This document shows positions 7,567-16,561 of a DNA stretch of 64,000 bases, piece after piece. Numbering within the stretch: the first letter of the stretch is position 1; the number at the start of each line of letters is the position of its first letter. The position numbers and the translations under genes are program-made. Source of the stretch: Thermodesulfovibrio aggregans (GTDB lineage: Bacteria > Nitrospirota > Thermodesulfovibrionia > Thermodesulfovibrionales > Thermodesulfovibrionaceae). The notes beneath the pieces were generated by a model that had not been told where the DNA came from, did no database searches, and worked only from the letters and a program-made list of their open reading frames with translations. The DNA lies in assembly GCF_001514535.1 (NCBI RefSeq), contig NZ_BCNO01000002.1, positions 339,721 through 403,720 of the forward strand, read 5' to 3'.

Positions 7567-8925
7567 ATGATGACAGCCATAAACACTTCCGTCTTTGAAC
7601 TTTTGAAGATAGGTCCAGGACCTTCCAGTTCTCACACTATCGGACCTATGAAGGCTGGCTATGATTTTCACTGCCTTATGCAGCAGTTACCACAGGAGCA
7701 ACAGGAAAAAGCAACTGAGTTGAAGGTATATCTATTTGGTTCCCTTGCTTCAACAGGTAAAGGACATGGTACTGATCGGGCAGTACTGGCAGGGCTTTTG
7801 GGATATCAGCCTGAATCATGTTCCCCTGCTATTTTAGACGGCATCAATCCTGATAATCCTGAAGGTATTTTGTTGCCATTGGGCAGGCTAAAATTGCTCT
7901 TTAAGCCCACTGACATGATATGGGATAATCAACAACATAACTATCCATTCAGTAATACCATAGTAATGCGGCTTTACAGCAAAGACAACATATTGCTGGA
8001 AAAGGAGTATTATTCGGTTGGAGGTGGTTTTCTACAATGGAAGGGATGGCAAGAGCCAAAGCAGGGCGTTCCCCGCTATCCCTATGCCAATGCAGAACAG
8101 CTTTTGAAACAACTGAGAAAACATCGCCTGCGGATAGATGAACTGATGCTTGCCAATGAAATTGCCATTACAGGATGTTCTAAAAGGCAAATTAAGGAAA
8201 AATTAGATCATATCATCAAGGTTATGCAACAGTCGGTAGAGCGGGGTATTGTGACTGAAGGTTTTTTACCCGGTCCTATTGGTCTACATCGCAAAGCAGC
8301 TTTGTTGTATCAGCGGGCAAAGGCAATGCCTCGCTCCATTGACCGGATGTTGGTGTTTCTCTGCGCCTATGCCTTTGCTGTAGCTGAAGAGAATGCATCT
8401 GGTCATATTGTGGTAACTGCTCCTACCTGTGGATCAGCTGGAGTGATTCCAGCAGTGATACAGGTGTTGCTAAAGCACCAAAAGCTCTCCCGTGATGTGG
8501 TACGCCGTGCGCTTTTAGGTGCCTCTGCCATTGGCTTTATTGCCAAACATAACGCAAGCATTTCTGGTGCCGAAGTGGGCTGTCAGGGAGAGATTGGCGT
8601 TGCCTCTAGTATGGCTGCGGCTCTCATTGCTTTAGCTTATGGCTGTGATGAAAGAATTGCCTTAAATGCAGCAGAGATAGCCTTAGAACATCACCTTGGC
8701 ATGACCTGTGATCCAGTGAAAGGATATGTACAGATCCCTTGTATTGAGCGTAATGCTATGGGAGCAGTTAAGGCTTGGACAGCTTATTTGATTGCCAAGG
8801 AGAGCCTGCCTGAGTGGCATAAAGTGGGGTTAGATAAGGCTATTGAGGCAATGCTTCAGACTGGACGCGATATGAAGGTTGAATATCGCGAAACCGCCAT
8901 GGGCGGTCTTGCCAAAGTTTGTTGA
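7567..8925 (+). CDS. sdaA: L-serine dehydratase (ammonia-lyase), iron-sulfur type, single chain
   Basis: I choose the ATG at 7567, preceded by AAAGGAGA, over the upstream in-frame ATG at 7534; the protein is 452 residues. The beta domain carries GPGPSSSHTIGP near the start. The alpha domain carries TAPTCGSAGVIP, EVGCQGEIGVASS and GMTCDPVKGYVQIPC, which hold the three cysteines that ligate the 4Fe-4S cluster. The last residue is a cysteine (GGLAKVC), as in the Legionella-type enzyme where the C-terminal Cys occupies the cluster as a removable fourth ligand. It converts L-serine to pyruvate and ammonia. Base composition looks clearly more GC-rich than flanking genes. Together with the next gene it resembles an sdaC-sdaB unit. 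Confidence 0.93.
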   Translation: MMTAINTSVFELLKIGPGPSSSHTIGPMKAGYDFHCLMQQLPQEQQEKATELKVYLFGSLASTGKGHGTDRAVLAGLLGYQPESCSPAILDGINPDNPEGILLPLGRLKLLFKPTDMIWDNQQHNYPFSNTIVMRLYSKDNILLEKEYYSVGGGFLQWKGWQEPKQGVPRYPYANAEQLLKQLRKHRLRIDELMLANEIAITGCSKRQIKEKLDHIIKVMQQSVERGIVTEGFLPGPIGLHRKAALLYQRAKAMPRSIDRMLVFLCAYAFAVAEENASGHIVVTAPTCGSAGVIPAVIQVLLKHQKLSRDVVRRALLGASAIGFIAKHNASISGAEVGCQGEIGVASSMAAALIALAYGCDERIALNAAEIALEHHLGMTCDPVKGYVQIPCIERNAMGAVKAWTAYLIAKESLPEWHKVGLDKAIEAMLQTGRDMKVEYRETAMGGLAKVC

Positions 8926-8938
8926 GAGGATACCAACT

Positions 8939-10171
8939 ATGCAAACTCCTACGCATTCTTTACTTCGCATAATAAGCATTGAGTTTCTGATTGTAGGCAA
9001 TATAATCGGCATTGGTATACTTGCCTTGCCAATCAACACAGGGCTTGCTGGTTTCATACCATCAGTGATTGGGCTCTTTGTCACAAGTGCTGCAATGTAT
9101 TATTCTGCAGTTATACTTGGGGGTGAAGCGTCCAAGCGTCGGGAAGACACCTTTAACTATCCAAGTCTTTATAGAACCTACTTAGGGGCAACGGGCAAAT
9201 GGTTAGCAGTGGCTGCAAACTTAGTAATCCTTTACGGTTATTTGACTGCCTACATGACTGGTATCGCCACTATCATTTGCAGTCTGTTCAATTTTAAGTT
9301 ATCACCCGCCTGGCTGATGTTGGGGTTCTTTGCCATAACCTCAATTATATCGCTGGCTTCAGTTTACACAATTATGAAGTATGTCTCAATGCTGGTAGTG
9401 GTTAAGTGCGTAGCCTTTGCCGTGATTTCTGGCATAGCTGGTACCCATGTCAGAGCAGAAAACCTTGCACATGCCAATTGGTCACTATTTTTTTGTGTAA
9501 TCCCCGTTATGTTGACTGCCTTTCATTTTCACAACATTATTCCAGCAATCTGCAAGAGTCTGCAGTGGGATCGTCGGGTAATCAATCTTACCATGCTGGT
9601 TGGTATGGCGTTTTGTTTTCTGATATACTTCATTTGGCTGCTGGTGGGGATTGGCGTGCTACCGCTTGATAATAGCCCAATCGGATTGATAAATGCTTTT
9701 CATAAAAATTTGCCAGCTACCATCCCCATGGCAGAGGTCATTCAGTCATCAACATTTTTACTGATTGCAAGCTTTTTTGGTGTGGTTTCTATCACTACTG
9801 GTTATTTGGCAAATGGTATGGGACTAATAGGATTCATGGACGACCTTACCAACCAGCACTTCAGAATTGTCAATCCCCTTTTAAGCCGTGCTCTCTCATT
9901 TATCCCACCACTTTTGATCGCATTAATCTATCCAGATATATTTCTCAAGGCAATCGACATCGCAGGTGGTTTTGGCGTTGTAACTCTTTTTGGGATTCTG
10001 CCTAGTATCATCGCCTTGCGTAATTCTCGGACGAAAGGGCAAAAATTTTTAGGTATTGCCATGCTACTGTTGTTTTGCACCTTTTTTCTGTTAGAGGCAA
10101 TGCAGGAGTTAGGATTGCTGGATATAGATGCAAGTATTGAGTACTGGAAAGTAGGCAATGTCAAGGAATAA
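8939..10171 (+). CDS. HAAAP-family amino acid permease (SdaC/Mtr/TyrP-like)
   Basis: The start at 8939 is preceded by GAGAGGAT, 13 nt after the dehydratase stop, giving 410 residues. An alternative upstream ATG at 8879 lies inside the dehydratase and is unlikely. The protein has about 11 hydrophobic segments and begins its first helix with GNIIGIGILALPINTG, the substrate-binding unwound helix of the hydroxy/aromatic amino acid permease family. Family members import serine, threonine, tryptophan or tyrosine with protons or sodium. Position directly behind serine dehydratase favours serine uptake. Composition matches the dehydratase, suggesting the two genes were acquired together. Confidence 0.85.
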   Translation: MQTPTHSLLRIISIEFLIVGNIIGIGILALPINTGLAGFIPSVIGLFVTSAAMYYSAVILGGEASKRREDTFNYPSLYRTYLGATGKWLAVAANLVILYGYLTAYMTGIATIICSLFNFKLSPAWLMLGFFAITSIISLASVYTIMKYVSMLVVVKCVAFAVISGIAGTHVRAENLAHANWSLFFCVIPVMLTAFHFHNIIPAICKSLQWDRRVINLTMLVGMAFCFLIYFIWLLVGIGVLPLDNSPIGLINAFHKNLPATIPMAEVIQSSTFLLIASFFGVVSITTGYLANGMGLIGFMDDLTNQHFRIVNPLLSRALSFIPPLLIALIYPDIFLKAIDIAGGFGVVTLFGILPSIIALRNSRTKGQKFLGIAMLLLFCTFFLLEAMQELGLLDIDASIEYWKVGNVKE

Positions 10172-10234
10172 CACGGTTTATTACATAATCTTTTAAATTA
10201 TGGTATCATAGTCCTAAAATATTTTGGAGTATAT

Positions 10235-10591
10235 ATGCTTTAGCCACGAATTATTCTATCTCAAATTCAAGATTCATCGAGACATTTTTTTGTTGTACTT
10301 ATAACCGGTGCGAGGCAAGTTGGCAAATCAACTCTTGCCCTATTATTAATGGATAATTATATAACCATTGACGATATTACTGTTTATTCAAGTGCAAAGG
10401 CAGATCCTCAACTATTTATTGAGAGTATTAAAAAACCAGTTGTTATAGATGAGATACAAAAAATTCCTGAACTGTTAAGGGCAATCAAGATTGATGTGGA
10501 CAGAAACAGGATTAATGGGAACTATCTTTTAACAGGCTCATCAAATATCCTGGCATATAAAGCTCTCTCGCTTCTATTAGCAATTAAATGA
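10235..10591 (+). pseudogene. Truncated AAA ATPase of the DUF4143 type
   Basis: The frame starts ATG CTT TAG at 10235: a stop codon at position three is followed in frame by PRIILSQIQDSSRH, a Walker A motif (LITGARQVGKST) and a Walker B-like VVIDEIQKIPELL, then LLTGSSN. The sequence ends at 10591, so the rest of the ATPase and the whole DUF4143 C-terminal domain are missing. It therefore has both a nonsense codon and a 3' deletion. Family members are addiction- or defence-associated ATPases. It marks the right border of the foreign-looking serine island. Confidence 0.7.
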
Positions 10592-10695
10592 TAATTAATA
10601 AAATTGATGAAAATCTTTTTGCTTTGCCTGTTAGCATAATATTTTGAATATAAAGTTTTTAGAAGTCATTTAAGGTTTCAAAAGTTTTTATTTTT

Positions 10696-10704
10696 TGGTA
10701 TAAT
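10696..10704 (+). promoter_or_regulatory. Extended -10 promoter of hpt
   Basis: TGGTATAAT ends 8 nt before the hpt start codon at 10713. No Shine-Dalgarno sequence lies in the short gap, so a leaderless or nearly leaderless mRNA is expected. Confidence 0.6.
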
Positions 10705-10712
10705 AATTAACT

Positions 10713-11237
10713 ATGTTTATAGGAACACCGCTTATTTCAGAAGAGCAGATTCAGAAAAAAGTTAAAGAGCTTGCTCATAAAATTTCCCTTGATTATGCCG
10801 ACAAGGATCTTCTTGCAATAGGTATTTTAAAGGGTTCTTTCATGTTTTTTTCAGATCTTATAAGATGGATTAAATCACCATTAAGGGTGGATTTCATTGT
10901 TGCGTCGAGTTATATAAAAGATAAATCTTCAGGTGAAGTAAAGATTCATTACTTTCCAAGAGAAGAAATTCAAGGGAAGGATATACTTCTTGTTGATGAT
11001 ATTATTGATACGGGAATTTCTTTAAAAATCATTAGAGAAAAAATTCTGTCTTTAAATCCCTCTTCATTGAAAATATGTGTTTTTCTTGATAAAGCTGAAA
11101 GAAGAGTTGTTGATGTTCCTGTTGATTATATTGGTTTTAAAATCCCTAACAAATTCGTGGTAGGGTATGGACTTGACTATCAAGAAATGTTCAGAAATCT
11201 TCCTTATATAACGATATTCAAGAAAGAAGTTAAATAA
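10713..11237 (+). CDS. hpt: Hypoxanthine phosphoribosyltransferase
   Basis: The 174-residue protein has the type I phosphoribosyltransferase PRPP loop ILLVDDIIDTGISL (about residues 90-103), the N-terminal ILKGSFMFFSDL, and the purine-contact region DKAERRVVDVPVDYIGFKIPN and KFVVGYGLDYQE. Length is typical. It salvages hypoxanthine and possibly guanine to nucleotides in the cytoplasm. Its stop overlaps the queD start by one base (TAATG), making it the first gene of an hpt-queD-tldE-like run. Confidence 0.93.
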   Translation: MFIGTPLISEEQIQKKVKELAHKISLDYADKDLLAIGILKGSFMFFSDLIRWIKSPLRVDFIVASSYIKDKSSGEVKIHYFPREEIQGKDILLVDDIIDTGISLKIIREKILSLNPSSLKICVFLDKAERRVVDVPVDYIGFKIPNKFVVGYGLDYQEMFRNLPYITIFKKEVK

Positions 11238-11605
11238 TGTACAAATTAAAAATAATCACAGGTTTTGATGCTGCTCATCAGTTAAGGGGTTACAAGGGCA
11301 AATGTGAGAACATTCATGGGCATAACTGGAAAGTTGAAGTAGAGGTATTTGCTGAAAATCTTAATGAAATAGGCATTGCAATTGATTTTAAAGAATTAAG
11401 GAAAATTACAGAAGATGTTATTTCTGAGCTTGATCATTCCTTTATAAATCAAGTCCACCCATTTAACGAAATAAATCCTTCAAGTGAAAATATAGCAAGG
11501 TGGATATATATGTCTTTGAAAGATAGATTAAGCACAACTCCAGTAAGACTTCATAGTGTGACTGTGTGGGAGTCAGATTATGCTTCAGCCACTTATTTTG
11601 AATGA
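11237..11605 (+). CDS. queD: 6-carboxytetrahydropterin synthase QueD
   Basis: The 122-residue protein carries the tunnelling-fold signatures of QueD: FDAAHQL with a zinc ligand His, CENIHGHNW with the catalytic Cys and two further zinc His residues, LDHSFIN and, near the end, VTVWESDYASA with the conserved Glu. It forms 6-carboxy-5,6,7,8-tetrahydropterin from dihydroneopterin triphosphate in queuosine biosynthesis. FolE, encoded at 45282-45845, would make the substrate. The gene is coupled to hpt (1-nt overlap), and its 3' end overlaps the next start by 26 nt. Confidence 0.93.
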   Translation: MYKLKIITGFDAAHQLRGYKGKCENIHGHNWKVEVEVFAENLNEIGIAIDFKELRKITEDVISELDHSFINQVHPFNEINPSSENIARWIYMSLKDRLSTTPVRLHSVTVWESDYASATYFE

Positions 11606-12887
11606 AATTTTAAGCAAAATCCCTAAAGTTCAATTTGAGTGGGAGATTTATTTTTTTAAGAGAAAAGTTTATTCAGTAGAAGGCAAGGATTTAGATATTG
11701 ATAAAAAAAAGGAAGCAATAAGGGATTTTTTTTCAATAAGAGTAATAAAGGATAAAAAAGCAGGATTTACAAGTTGTTCTGAAATAGAGAAAGTTCCTGA
11801 AGCTTTTCAACGGGCAATTGAAATTGCCAATATATCTGAACCAGACGAGTTTTTGGACCTTCCTATCCCTGAACAGATAAAACAGGTAGAGGTCTTTGAT
11901 GAACAATTAATAAGGTTGAAAGAAAGTTTGCCTCGTATATTGATTAATATGCAAAAATCGGCTTTTTTTGACCGAAAAATAAAAAAACTCAGAAATGCAG
12001 AGATAAATATAACAGTTGATGAAAAAGGTATAGTAAATTCAAAAGGACTTTCTGTTTATCAGCCATTTACCTCAATTACAGCACACATAATCGCAATTGC
12101 TGAGGATTCAGAATCCCAGATGGGATGGGCTTTTAGGGCAGAAAGATTTTTAAAAAATCTTAATTTTGAAGAAGTTGCAAGAGAAGCAGCGCAAAAAGCT
12201 TTAATGCTTCTTAATCCCCAGAAAATTAAACCTTTTAAAGGATTTGCAGTGTTAGACCCATCTGTTTCTTCTGAGTTTCTTGAACTTATAAGTCAATCCC
12301 TTTCAGCAGAAAACTATTTAATGGGTAAATCTTTATTTGCAGAAAAACTTGGCAAGACTGTTATAAATGAAAAACTGAATATTATTGATAATGGATTAAT
12401 TCCTGAGAGATTTGGTTCGACTCCCTTTGATGCTGAAGGAGTTCCTTCACAGGAAAAGTTTTTGATAAAAAATGGGGTTTTAATTTCACTTTTACACAAT
12501 ACATATACAGCAAAGCGCTCAGGAACTTTGTCTACTGGAAATGCTGTAAGGACAGAAAGAGGATTATCAGTAGGTCCTACAAATTTATATCTTCAGTCAG
12601 TAGAAACTACTATAGAAGATATTATAAAAGAGGTTGACAGAGGAATTTATATTTTAGAAGTTATGGGTATGCATACAGCTAATCCTGTTAGTGGAGAATT
12701 TTCAGTAGGAATTTCAGGTATCTATATAGAAAATGGAGAGTTAAAACATCCTGTAAAGGAGGCAGTATATTCTGGAAATGTTCTGGAACTTTTTAAAAAC
12801 ATTAAAGCAGTAGGTAATGATTTAAAATTCTTTGGAAATATAGGCTCACCAACCCTCCTTGTTGAGGGTGCAGATATATCTGGTTAA
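11580..12887 (+). CDS. TldE/PmbA-family protein
   Basis: The 435-residue protein matches the TldD/PmbA family across its length: an N-terminal domain with KKAGFTSCSEI, a middle segment FRAERFLKNLNFEEVAREA, and a C-terminal barrel with PFDAEGVPSQ, TAKRSGTLSTGNA and NPVSGEFSVGISG. No HExxxH zinc motif is visible, which fits the non-catalytic TldE/PmbA subunit of the TldD-TldE metalloprotease. No tldD is seen in the window. The start overlaps queD by 26 nt. Confidence 0.82.
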   Translation: MLQPLILNEILSKIPKVQFEWEIYFFKRKVYSVEGKDLDIDKKKEAIRDFFSIRVIKDKKAGFTSCSEIEKVPEAFQRAIEIANISEPDEFLDLPIPEQIKQVEVFDEQLIRLKESLPRILINMQKSAFFDRKIKKLRNAEINITVDEKGIVNSKGLSVYQPFTSITAHIIAIAEDSESQMGWAFRAERFLKNLNFEEVAREAAQKALMLLNPQKIKPFKGFAVLDPSVSSEFLELISQSLSAENYLMGKSLFAEKLGKTVINEKLNIIDNGLIPERFGSTPFDAEGVPSQEKFLIKNGVLISLLHNTYTAKRSGTLSTGNAVRTERGLSVGPTNLYLQSVETTIEDIIKEVDRGIYILEVMGMHTANPVSGEFSVGISGIYIENGELKHPVKEAVYSGNVLELFKNIKAVGNDLKFFGNIGSPTLLVEGADISG

Positions 12888-12899
12888 AGGAGGTTATAG

Positions 12900-14060
12900 G
12901 TGGATTACTTTTTAACTGAAGAACAGAGGATGATAAAAGACCTTGCAAGACAAATCGCTGAGGAGCATGTTAAACCAGTTAGAGCAGAACTTGATGAGAC
13001 AGGTGAGTTTCCCTGGGAGATTATGAAAATTTTGGCTCAGGCAGACATGTTCAGAGTATTCATTCCAGAGGAATATGGAGGGCTGGGCACAGGAGCTCTT
13101 GAACTCTGTCTCGTGGTAGAGGAACTATCCCGTGTCTGCCTCGGTGTTTCTACAACCTATGCTGCAAATGCTTTGGGAACATATCCTATTCTTCTTTTTG
13201 GAACTGAAGAACAGAAGAAAAAATATTTGCCCGATATAGCTGATGGAAAAAGACTGGTTGCTTTTGCCCTTACAGAGCCAAATGCTGGAAGCGATGCAGG
13301 AGGAATTCAAACAACTGCTACAAAGGATGGAGATTACTATATTCTTAATGGAAGAAAACAGTGGATAACAAATGGTGGTGAAGCAGAGATTTATACAGTT
13401 ATTGCACTGACAGATAAAACTAAGGGTCCAAGAGGTGCGTCAGCATTCATTGTTGAAAAAGGGACTCCTGGTTTCAGTTTTGGAAAAAAAGAAAACAAAA
13501 TGGGAATAAGAGCATCTGCTACAAGGGAATTGATATTTGAAGACTGTAGAGTTCCGAAAGAAAACATGCTTGGCAGAGAAGGTATGGGATTTATTGTTGC
13601 AATGAAAACACTTGACCAGAGTAGGGTTGGTGTGGGAGCTCAGGGAGTTGGAGTTGCTCAGGGTGCTTTTGAGGAAGCTGCAAAGTTTGCCAAACAGAGA
13701 ATACAATTTGGTCAGCCAGTAATAAGCTTTCAGGCAGTTCAGCACATGCTTGCTGATATGGCAATTCAGATCGAAGCTGCAAGAGCACTTGTTTACTCTG
13801 TTGCAAGATACATTGATTCTGGAGCAAAAGATATTACAAAAGCTTCTGCAATGGCAAAGACATTTGCAACAGATGTAGCAATGAAAGTAACAGTTGATGC
13901 AGTTCAGATTATGGGTGGTTCAGGATACATGAAGGATTATCCTGTTGAAAAGATGATGAGAGACGCAAAAATTCTTCAGATTTATGAAGGAACCAATCAG
14001 ATTCAGAGAAATGTAATAGGGCAGGCAATTATAAAAGAACTTACAAAAGCAGGGATTTAG
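12900..14060 (+). CDS. Acyl-CoA dehydrogenase
   Basis: The 386-residue flavoprotein starts at GTG behind a strong AAAGGAGG site. It shows FALTEPNAGSDAGGIQ and YILNGRKQWITNGG (FAD-contact regions), and AVQIMGGSGYMKDYPVEKMMRDAKILQIYEGTNQ-type C-terminal signatures (split over residues 335-368), in which the Glu of YEGT is the catalytic base of the short/medium-chain class. It oxidises acyl-CoA to enoyl-CoA with electron transfer flavoprotein as acceptor. No ETF or beta-oxidation partner lies nearby, so the substrate (butyryl-CoA or other) is undecided. Confidence 0.92.
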   Translation: MDYFLTEEQRMIKDLARQIAEEHVKPVRAELDETGEFPWEIMKILAQADMFRVFIPEEYGGLGTGALELCLVVEELSRVCLGVSTTYAANALGTYPILLFGTEEQKKKYLPDIADGKRLVAFALTEPNAGSDAGGIQTTATKDGDYYILNGRKQWITNGGEAEIYTVIALTDKTKGPRGASAFIVEKGTPGFSFGKKENKMGIRASATRELIFEDCRVPKENMLGREGMGFIVAMKTLDQSRVGVGAQGVGVAQGAFEEAAKFAKQRIQFGQPVISFQAVQHMLADMAIQIEAARALVYSVARYIDSGAKDITKASAMAKTFATDVAMKVTVDAVQIMGGSGYMKDYPVEKMMRDAKILQIYEGTNQIQRNVIGQAIIKELTKAGI

Positions 14061-14080
14061 ACAAAAAGGAGAATATAAAA

Positions 14081-14611
14081 TTGCGAATATATGTTATAGG
14101 TTTTACCCTGTTACTTTCTCTATTAATTCTGATTAACTGTACAGGTATTAGGCAATACCCTGCCTATTACAGACATTCAGCAGAGCTTACTCTGGAAGAA
14201 AAGAGAGAGTTACTCGCAGAGCATAATAAATGGAGAAATCAAGTTGGAGTGCCTGATTTAATCTGGTCAACAGAACTTGAAGAAATTGCTAAGGACTGGG
14301 CATATAAGCTCGCTAAAAACTACGGATGTAGAATGATTCATAGCAGTAACAAACTGGGAGAAAATATTTTCTGGGCAAACTATGCTGTCAGTGCAAAATA
14401 CGTTGTTGATTACTGGGCAGATGAAAGATTTTATTATGACTATGCATCTAATACATGTAAACAAGGCAGACAATGTGGTCACTATACACAACTGGTGTGG
14501 AGTGAAACCAGACAGTTAGGATGTGGAAGAGCGCTTTGTAGTAGCGGAGAAGAAATCTGGGTTTGTAACTATAATCCAGCAGGTAATGTTAAAGGTAAGA
14601 GACCCTATTGA
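14081..14611 (+). CDS. CAP/SCP-domain lipoprotein (PR-1-like)
   Basis: The gene starts at TTG 14081 behind AAAAGGAG and encodes 176 residues. A lipobox (LLILINC) ends the hydrophobic N-terminus, so the mature protein is probably lipid-anchored at Cys20. The CAP domain follows: LLAEHNKWRNQVGVPDL, AYKLAKNYGC, LGENIFWA, then GHYTQLVWSETRQLGCG and VCNYNPAGN, including the two His and two Glu of the CAP cavity and several cysteines likely paired. Function in bacteria is unclear; it is cell-envelope located. Confidence 0.88.
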   Translation: MRIYVIGFTLLLSLLILINCTGIRQYPAYYRHSAELTLEEKRELLAEHNKWRNQVGVPDLIWSTELEEIAKDWAYKLAKNYGCRMIHSSNKLGENIFWANYAVSAKYVVDYWADERFYYDYASNTCKQGRQCGHYTQLVWSETRQLGCGRALCSSGEEIWVCNYNPAGNVKGKRPY

Positions 14612-14612
14612 T

Positions 14613-15653
14613 TTAAGTTTTGGATAAAATCATAACTCTATGGGACTCCCCCATTCCCTGGGGGAGTACAAGTCTTTTAAAATGCTGTATTAGATTTTTT
14701 TGATAGATTTCACCTAAAACTTTTTCATCACAAAGTGAGATCAGATAGTTGCTCTGAGAAAAATATCCAACACATTCAAATCCTGAGTCCTCTGCCCATT
14801 TTTTTAGGGCTGTAAAATTAACATGGGCTGTAATATCCTGGCTACCTATGTTAGTGTATGGATTTTCATTAATTGTGTGCTTATAATAGCAAAGAAGCGT
14901 TCCTCTTTTTCTTTCAGAACAGTAGTATTCTTCCGCTAAGTATCCATAATCAAAAATTAAAACATAACCTTTTTCAAATTTTTCACTCAGAGTTTCAATT
15001 AAAGATTTCATTTTTAAGTTTACTTCTGAACGATAACCCTTTATTTTTAAAATCCATGGTGCAAACTCTTCAATATACTCACGAGTTTCATCTCTACATG
15101 GCAGAAGAGTTTCAGTTAATTCATCATTTTTAAAATCTACATAGACTTCCATCATCTCTGTTGAGGTATTGATCTCAAAAACTCTTACAGGTAAAGCATC
15201 AAAAACTTCATTACATATAAACACCCCGACAAAGGGAGATAGTTTATCAATTGATTTGTACCAATTGGTTTTATCAAGATAGTGATTTAAATTTTGTTTT
15301 TGAATCTCTATCAATGAAGGATTTATCTCTACGAGATTATATTTTACTGAAATAGAGAGAGTTTCAAGAATATCCTTTGCAAGATATCCCATGCCAGGAC
15401 CTATTTCAGTAATCGTAAAATCTTCAAAACATTTAAGTTTGTGATAAAAATTTTCTATCTGTTTGCTTAAAAGAAAACCAAATGTTGAACATAAATGGGA
15501 TGCTGTAAAAAAATCTCCCTGTCTGCCAATTTTCGTATCAGGCTTTGTATAATAGCCAAGGTCAGGATAATAAAGAGCAATTTCCATGAATTCATCAAAG
15601 GGGATTGGTCCATGGTTTTTTATTTTCTCAATAATTATCTCTTTAAGCATCAA
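14613..15653 (-). CDS. MidA/NDUFAF7-family SAM-dependent methyltransferase
   Basis: The 346-residue protein has the family N-terminus IPFDEFMEIALYYPDLGYY followed by GRQGDFFTASHLCSTFG, then the SAM-binding glycine motif TEIGPGMGYLAKDIL and an acidic CNEVFDALPVRVFE. The eukaryotic relative methylates an arginine of a complex I subunit. The bacterial substrate is not known. Its start overlaps the nadA stop by 4 nt, placing it last in an operon after the transglycosylase and nadA. Confidence 0.85.
   Translation of the reverse strand: MMLKEIIIEKIKNHGPIPFDEFMEIALYYPDLGYYTKPDTKIGRQGDFFTASHLCSTFGFLLSKQIENFYHKLKCFEDFTITEIGPGMGYLAKDILETLSISVKYNLVEINPSLIEIQKQNLNHYLDKTNWYKSIDKLSPFVGVFICNEVFDALPVRVFEINTSTEMMEVYVDFKNDELTETLLPCRDETREYIEEFAPWILKIKGYRSEVNLKMKSLIETLSEKFEKGYVLIFDYGYLAEEYYCSERKRGTLLCYYKHTINENPYTNIGSQDITAHVNFTALKKWAEDSGFECVGYFSQSNYLISLCDEKVLGEIYQKNLIQHFKRLVLPQGMGESHRVMILSKT
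14645..14667 (+). terminator. Inverted repeat near convergent gene ends, possible terminator
   Basis: ACTCCCCC and GGGGGAGT form a perfect 8-bp stem with a 7-nt loop, followed on the plus strand by ACAAGTCTTTT. It lies inside the last codons of the midA-like gene and just beyond the stop of the CAP gene at 14611. The T-tract is short and offset, so termination is uncertain. Confidence 0.35.
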
Positions 15654-16561
15654 GACATAAGATTGAACATTCTTTGAACTGCTTCGTAAGCCTTTAATCT
15701 TATATCCTCAGGAACTTGAATAATGTACTTATTTTCTTTTAATGCTCTAAGAACACTTTCAAGGGTAGTTATTTTCATATTTGGACATATCATGTTAGTT
15801 TTGAGAGGATAAAACTTTTTATCTGGGTTTTCTTTTCTCAATCTGTAAAGAAGTCCAATTTCTGTGCCAATTATAAATTCTTTAGCTTGAGATGATTTTG
15901 CAAACCTTACCATTCCACTTGTAGAGGCAACATGATCTGCAAGCTCAATAACTTCAGGACGACACTCAGGATGAACCACAACTAAAGCATCTGGGTAAAT
16001 ATTTTTTGCACGAATAACATCATCCTTTTTTATCATGTGATGAGTTGGACAAAAGCCATTCCATGGGATAATCTCTTTTTCAGGAACCTGCTTTTTTGCC
16101 CAGTCAGCAAGATTTTTATCAGGAACAAAAATGATTGAATCGAAAGGAACTGCCTTTACAATCTGGGGAGCATTGGCAGATGTACAGCAGGCATAGCTTA
16201 ATGATTTTACTTCGGCAGTGGTATTAACATAGGAAATAACAGGTGAGTTAGGATATTTCTTTATCCATTCTTTAAGTTCTCTAATATTTACCGTATCTGC
16301 CATGGGGCATCCAGCTTCAATTTCGGGAAGAAGTACTGTTTTATCAGGATTAAGAATTGCAGCAGTTTCAGCCATAAAGTGAACTCCACAGAACACAATA
16401 ACATCACATTGAACTTGAGTTGCCTTTTTACTTAATTCAAGAGAGTCTCCAACAAAATCGGCAATATCCTGTATTTCCTCACGCTGATAGTTGTGAGCAA
16501 GAATTATGGCATTCCTTTGTTTTTTAAGTTTTTTTATTTCTTCTACTATTGTTTTATCCAT
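15650..16561 (-). CDS. nadA: Quinolinate synthase A
   Basis: The 303-residue protein has AIILAHNYQREEIQDIADFVGDS at its start (split here for the family's conserved His and Tyr positions), and three cysteine contexts for the oxygen-sensitive 4Fe-4S cluster: VFCGVHFMAE, NGFCPTHHM and MICPNMKITT. It condenses iminoaspartate with dihydroxyacetone phosphate to quinolinate. The partner L-aspartate oxidase is encoded 24 kb away at 39581-41155. It overlaps the upstream transglycosylase gene by 16 nt. Confidence 0.95.
   Translation of the reverse strand: MDKTIVEEIKKLKKQRNAIILAHNYQREEIQDIADFVGDSLELSKKATQVQCDVIVFCGVHFMAETAAILNPDKTVLLPEIEAGCPMADTVNIRELKEWIKKYPNSPVISYVNTTAEVKSLSYACCTSANAPQIVKAVPFDSIIFVPDKNLADWAKKQVPEKEIIPWNGFCPTHHMIKKDDVIRAKNIYPDALVVVHPECRPEVIELADHVASTSGMVRFAKSSQAKEFIIGTEIGLLYRLRKENPDKKFYPLKTNMICPNMKITTLESVLRALKENKYIIQVPEDIRLKAYEAVQRMFNLMS

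Noticed and set aside
13440..13827. Minus-strand ORFs inside the acyl-CoA dehydrogenase
   Set aside because: Cys/Ser- and Gln-rich shadows of a well-supported plus-strand gene.
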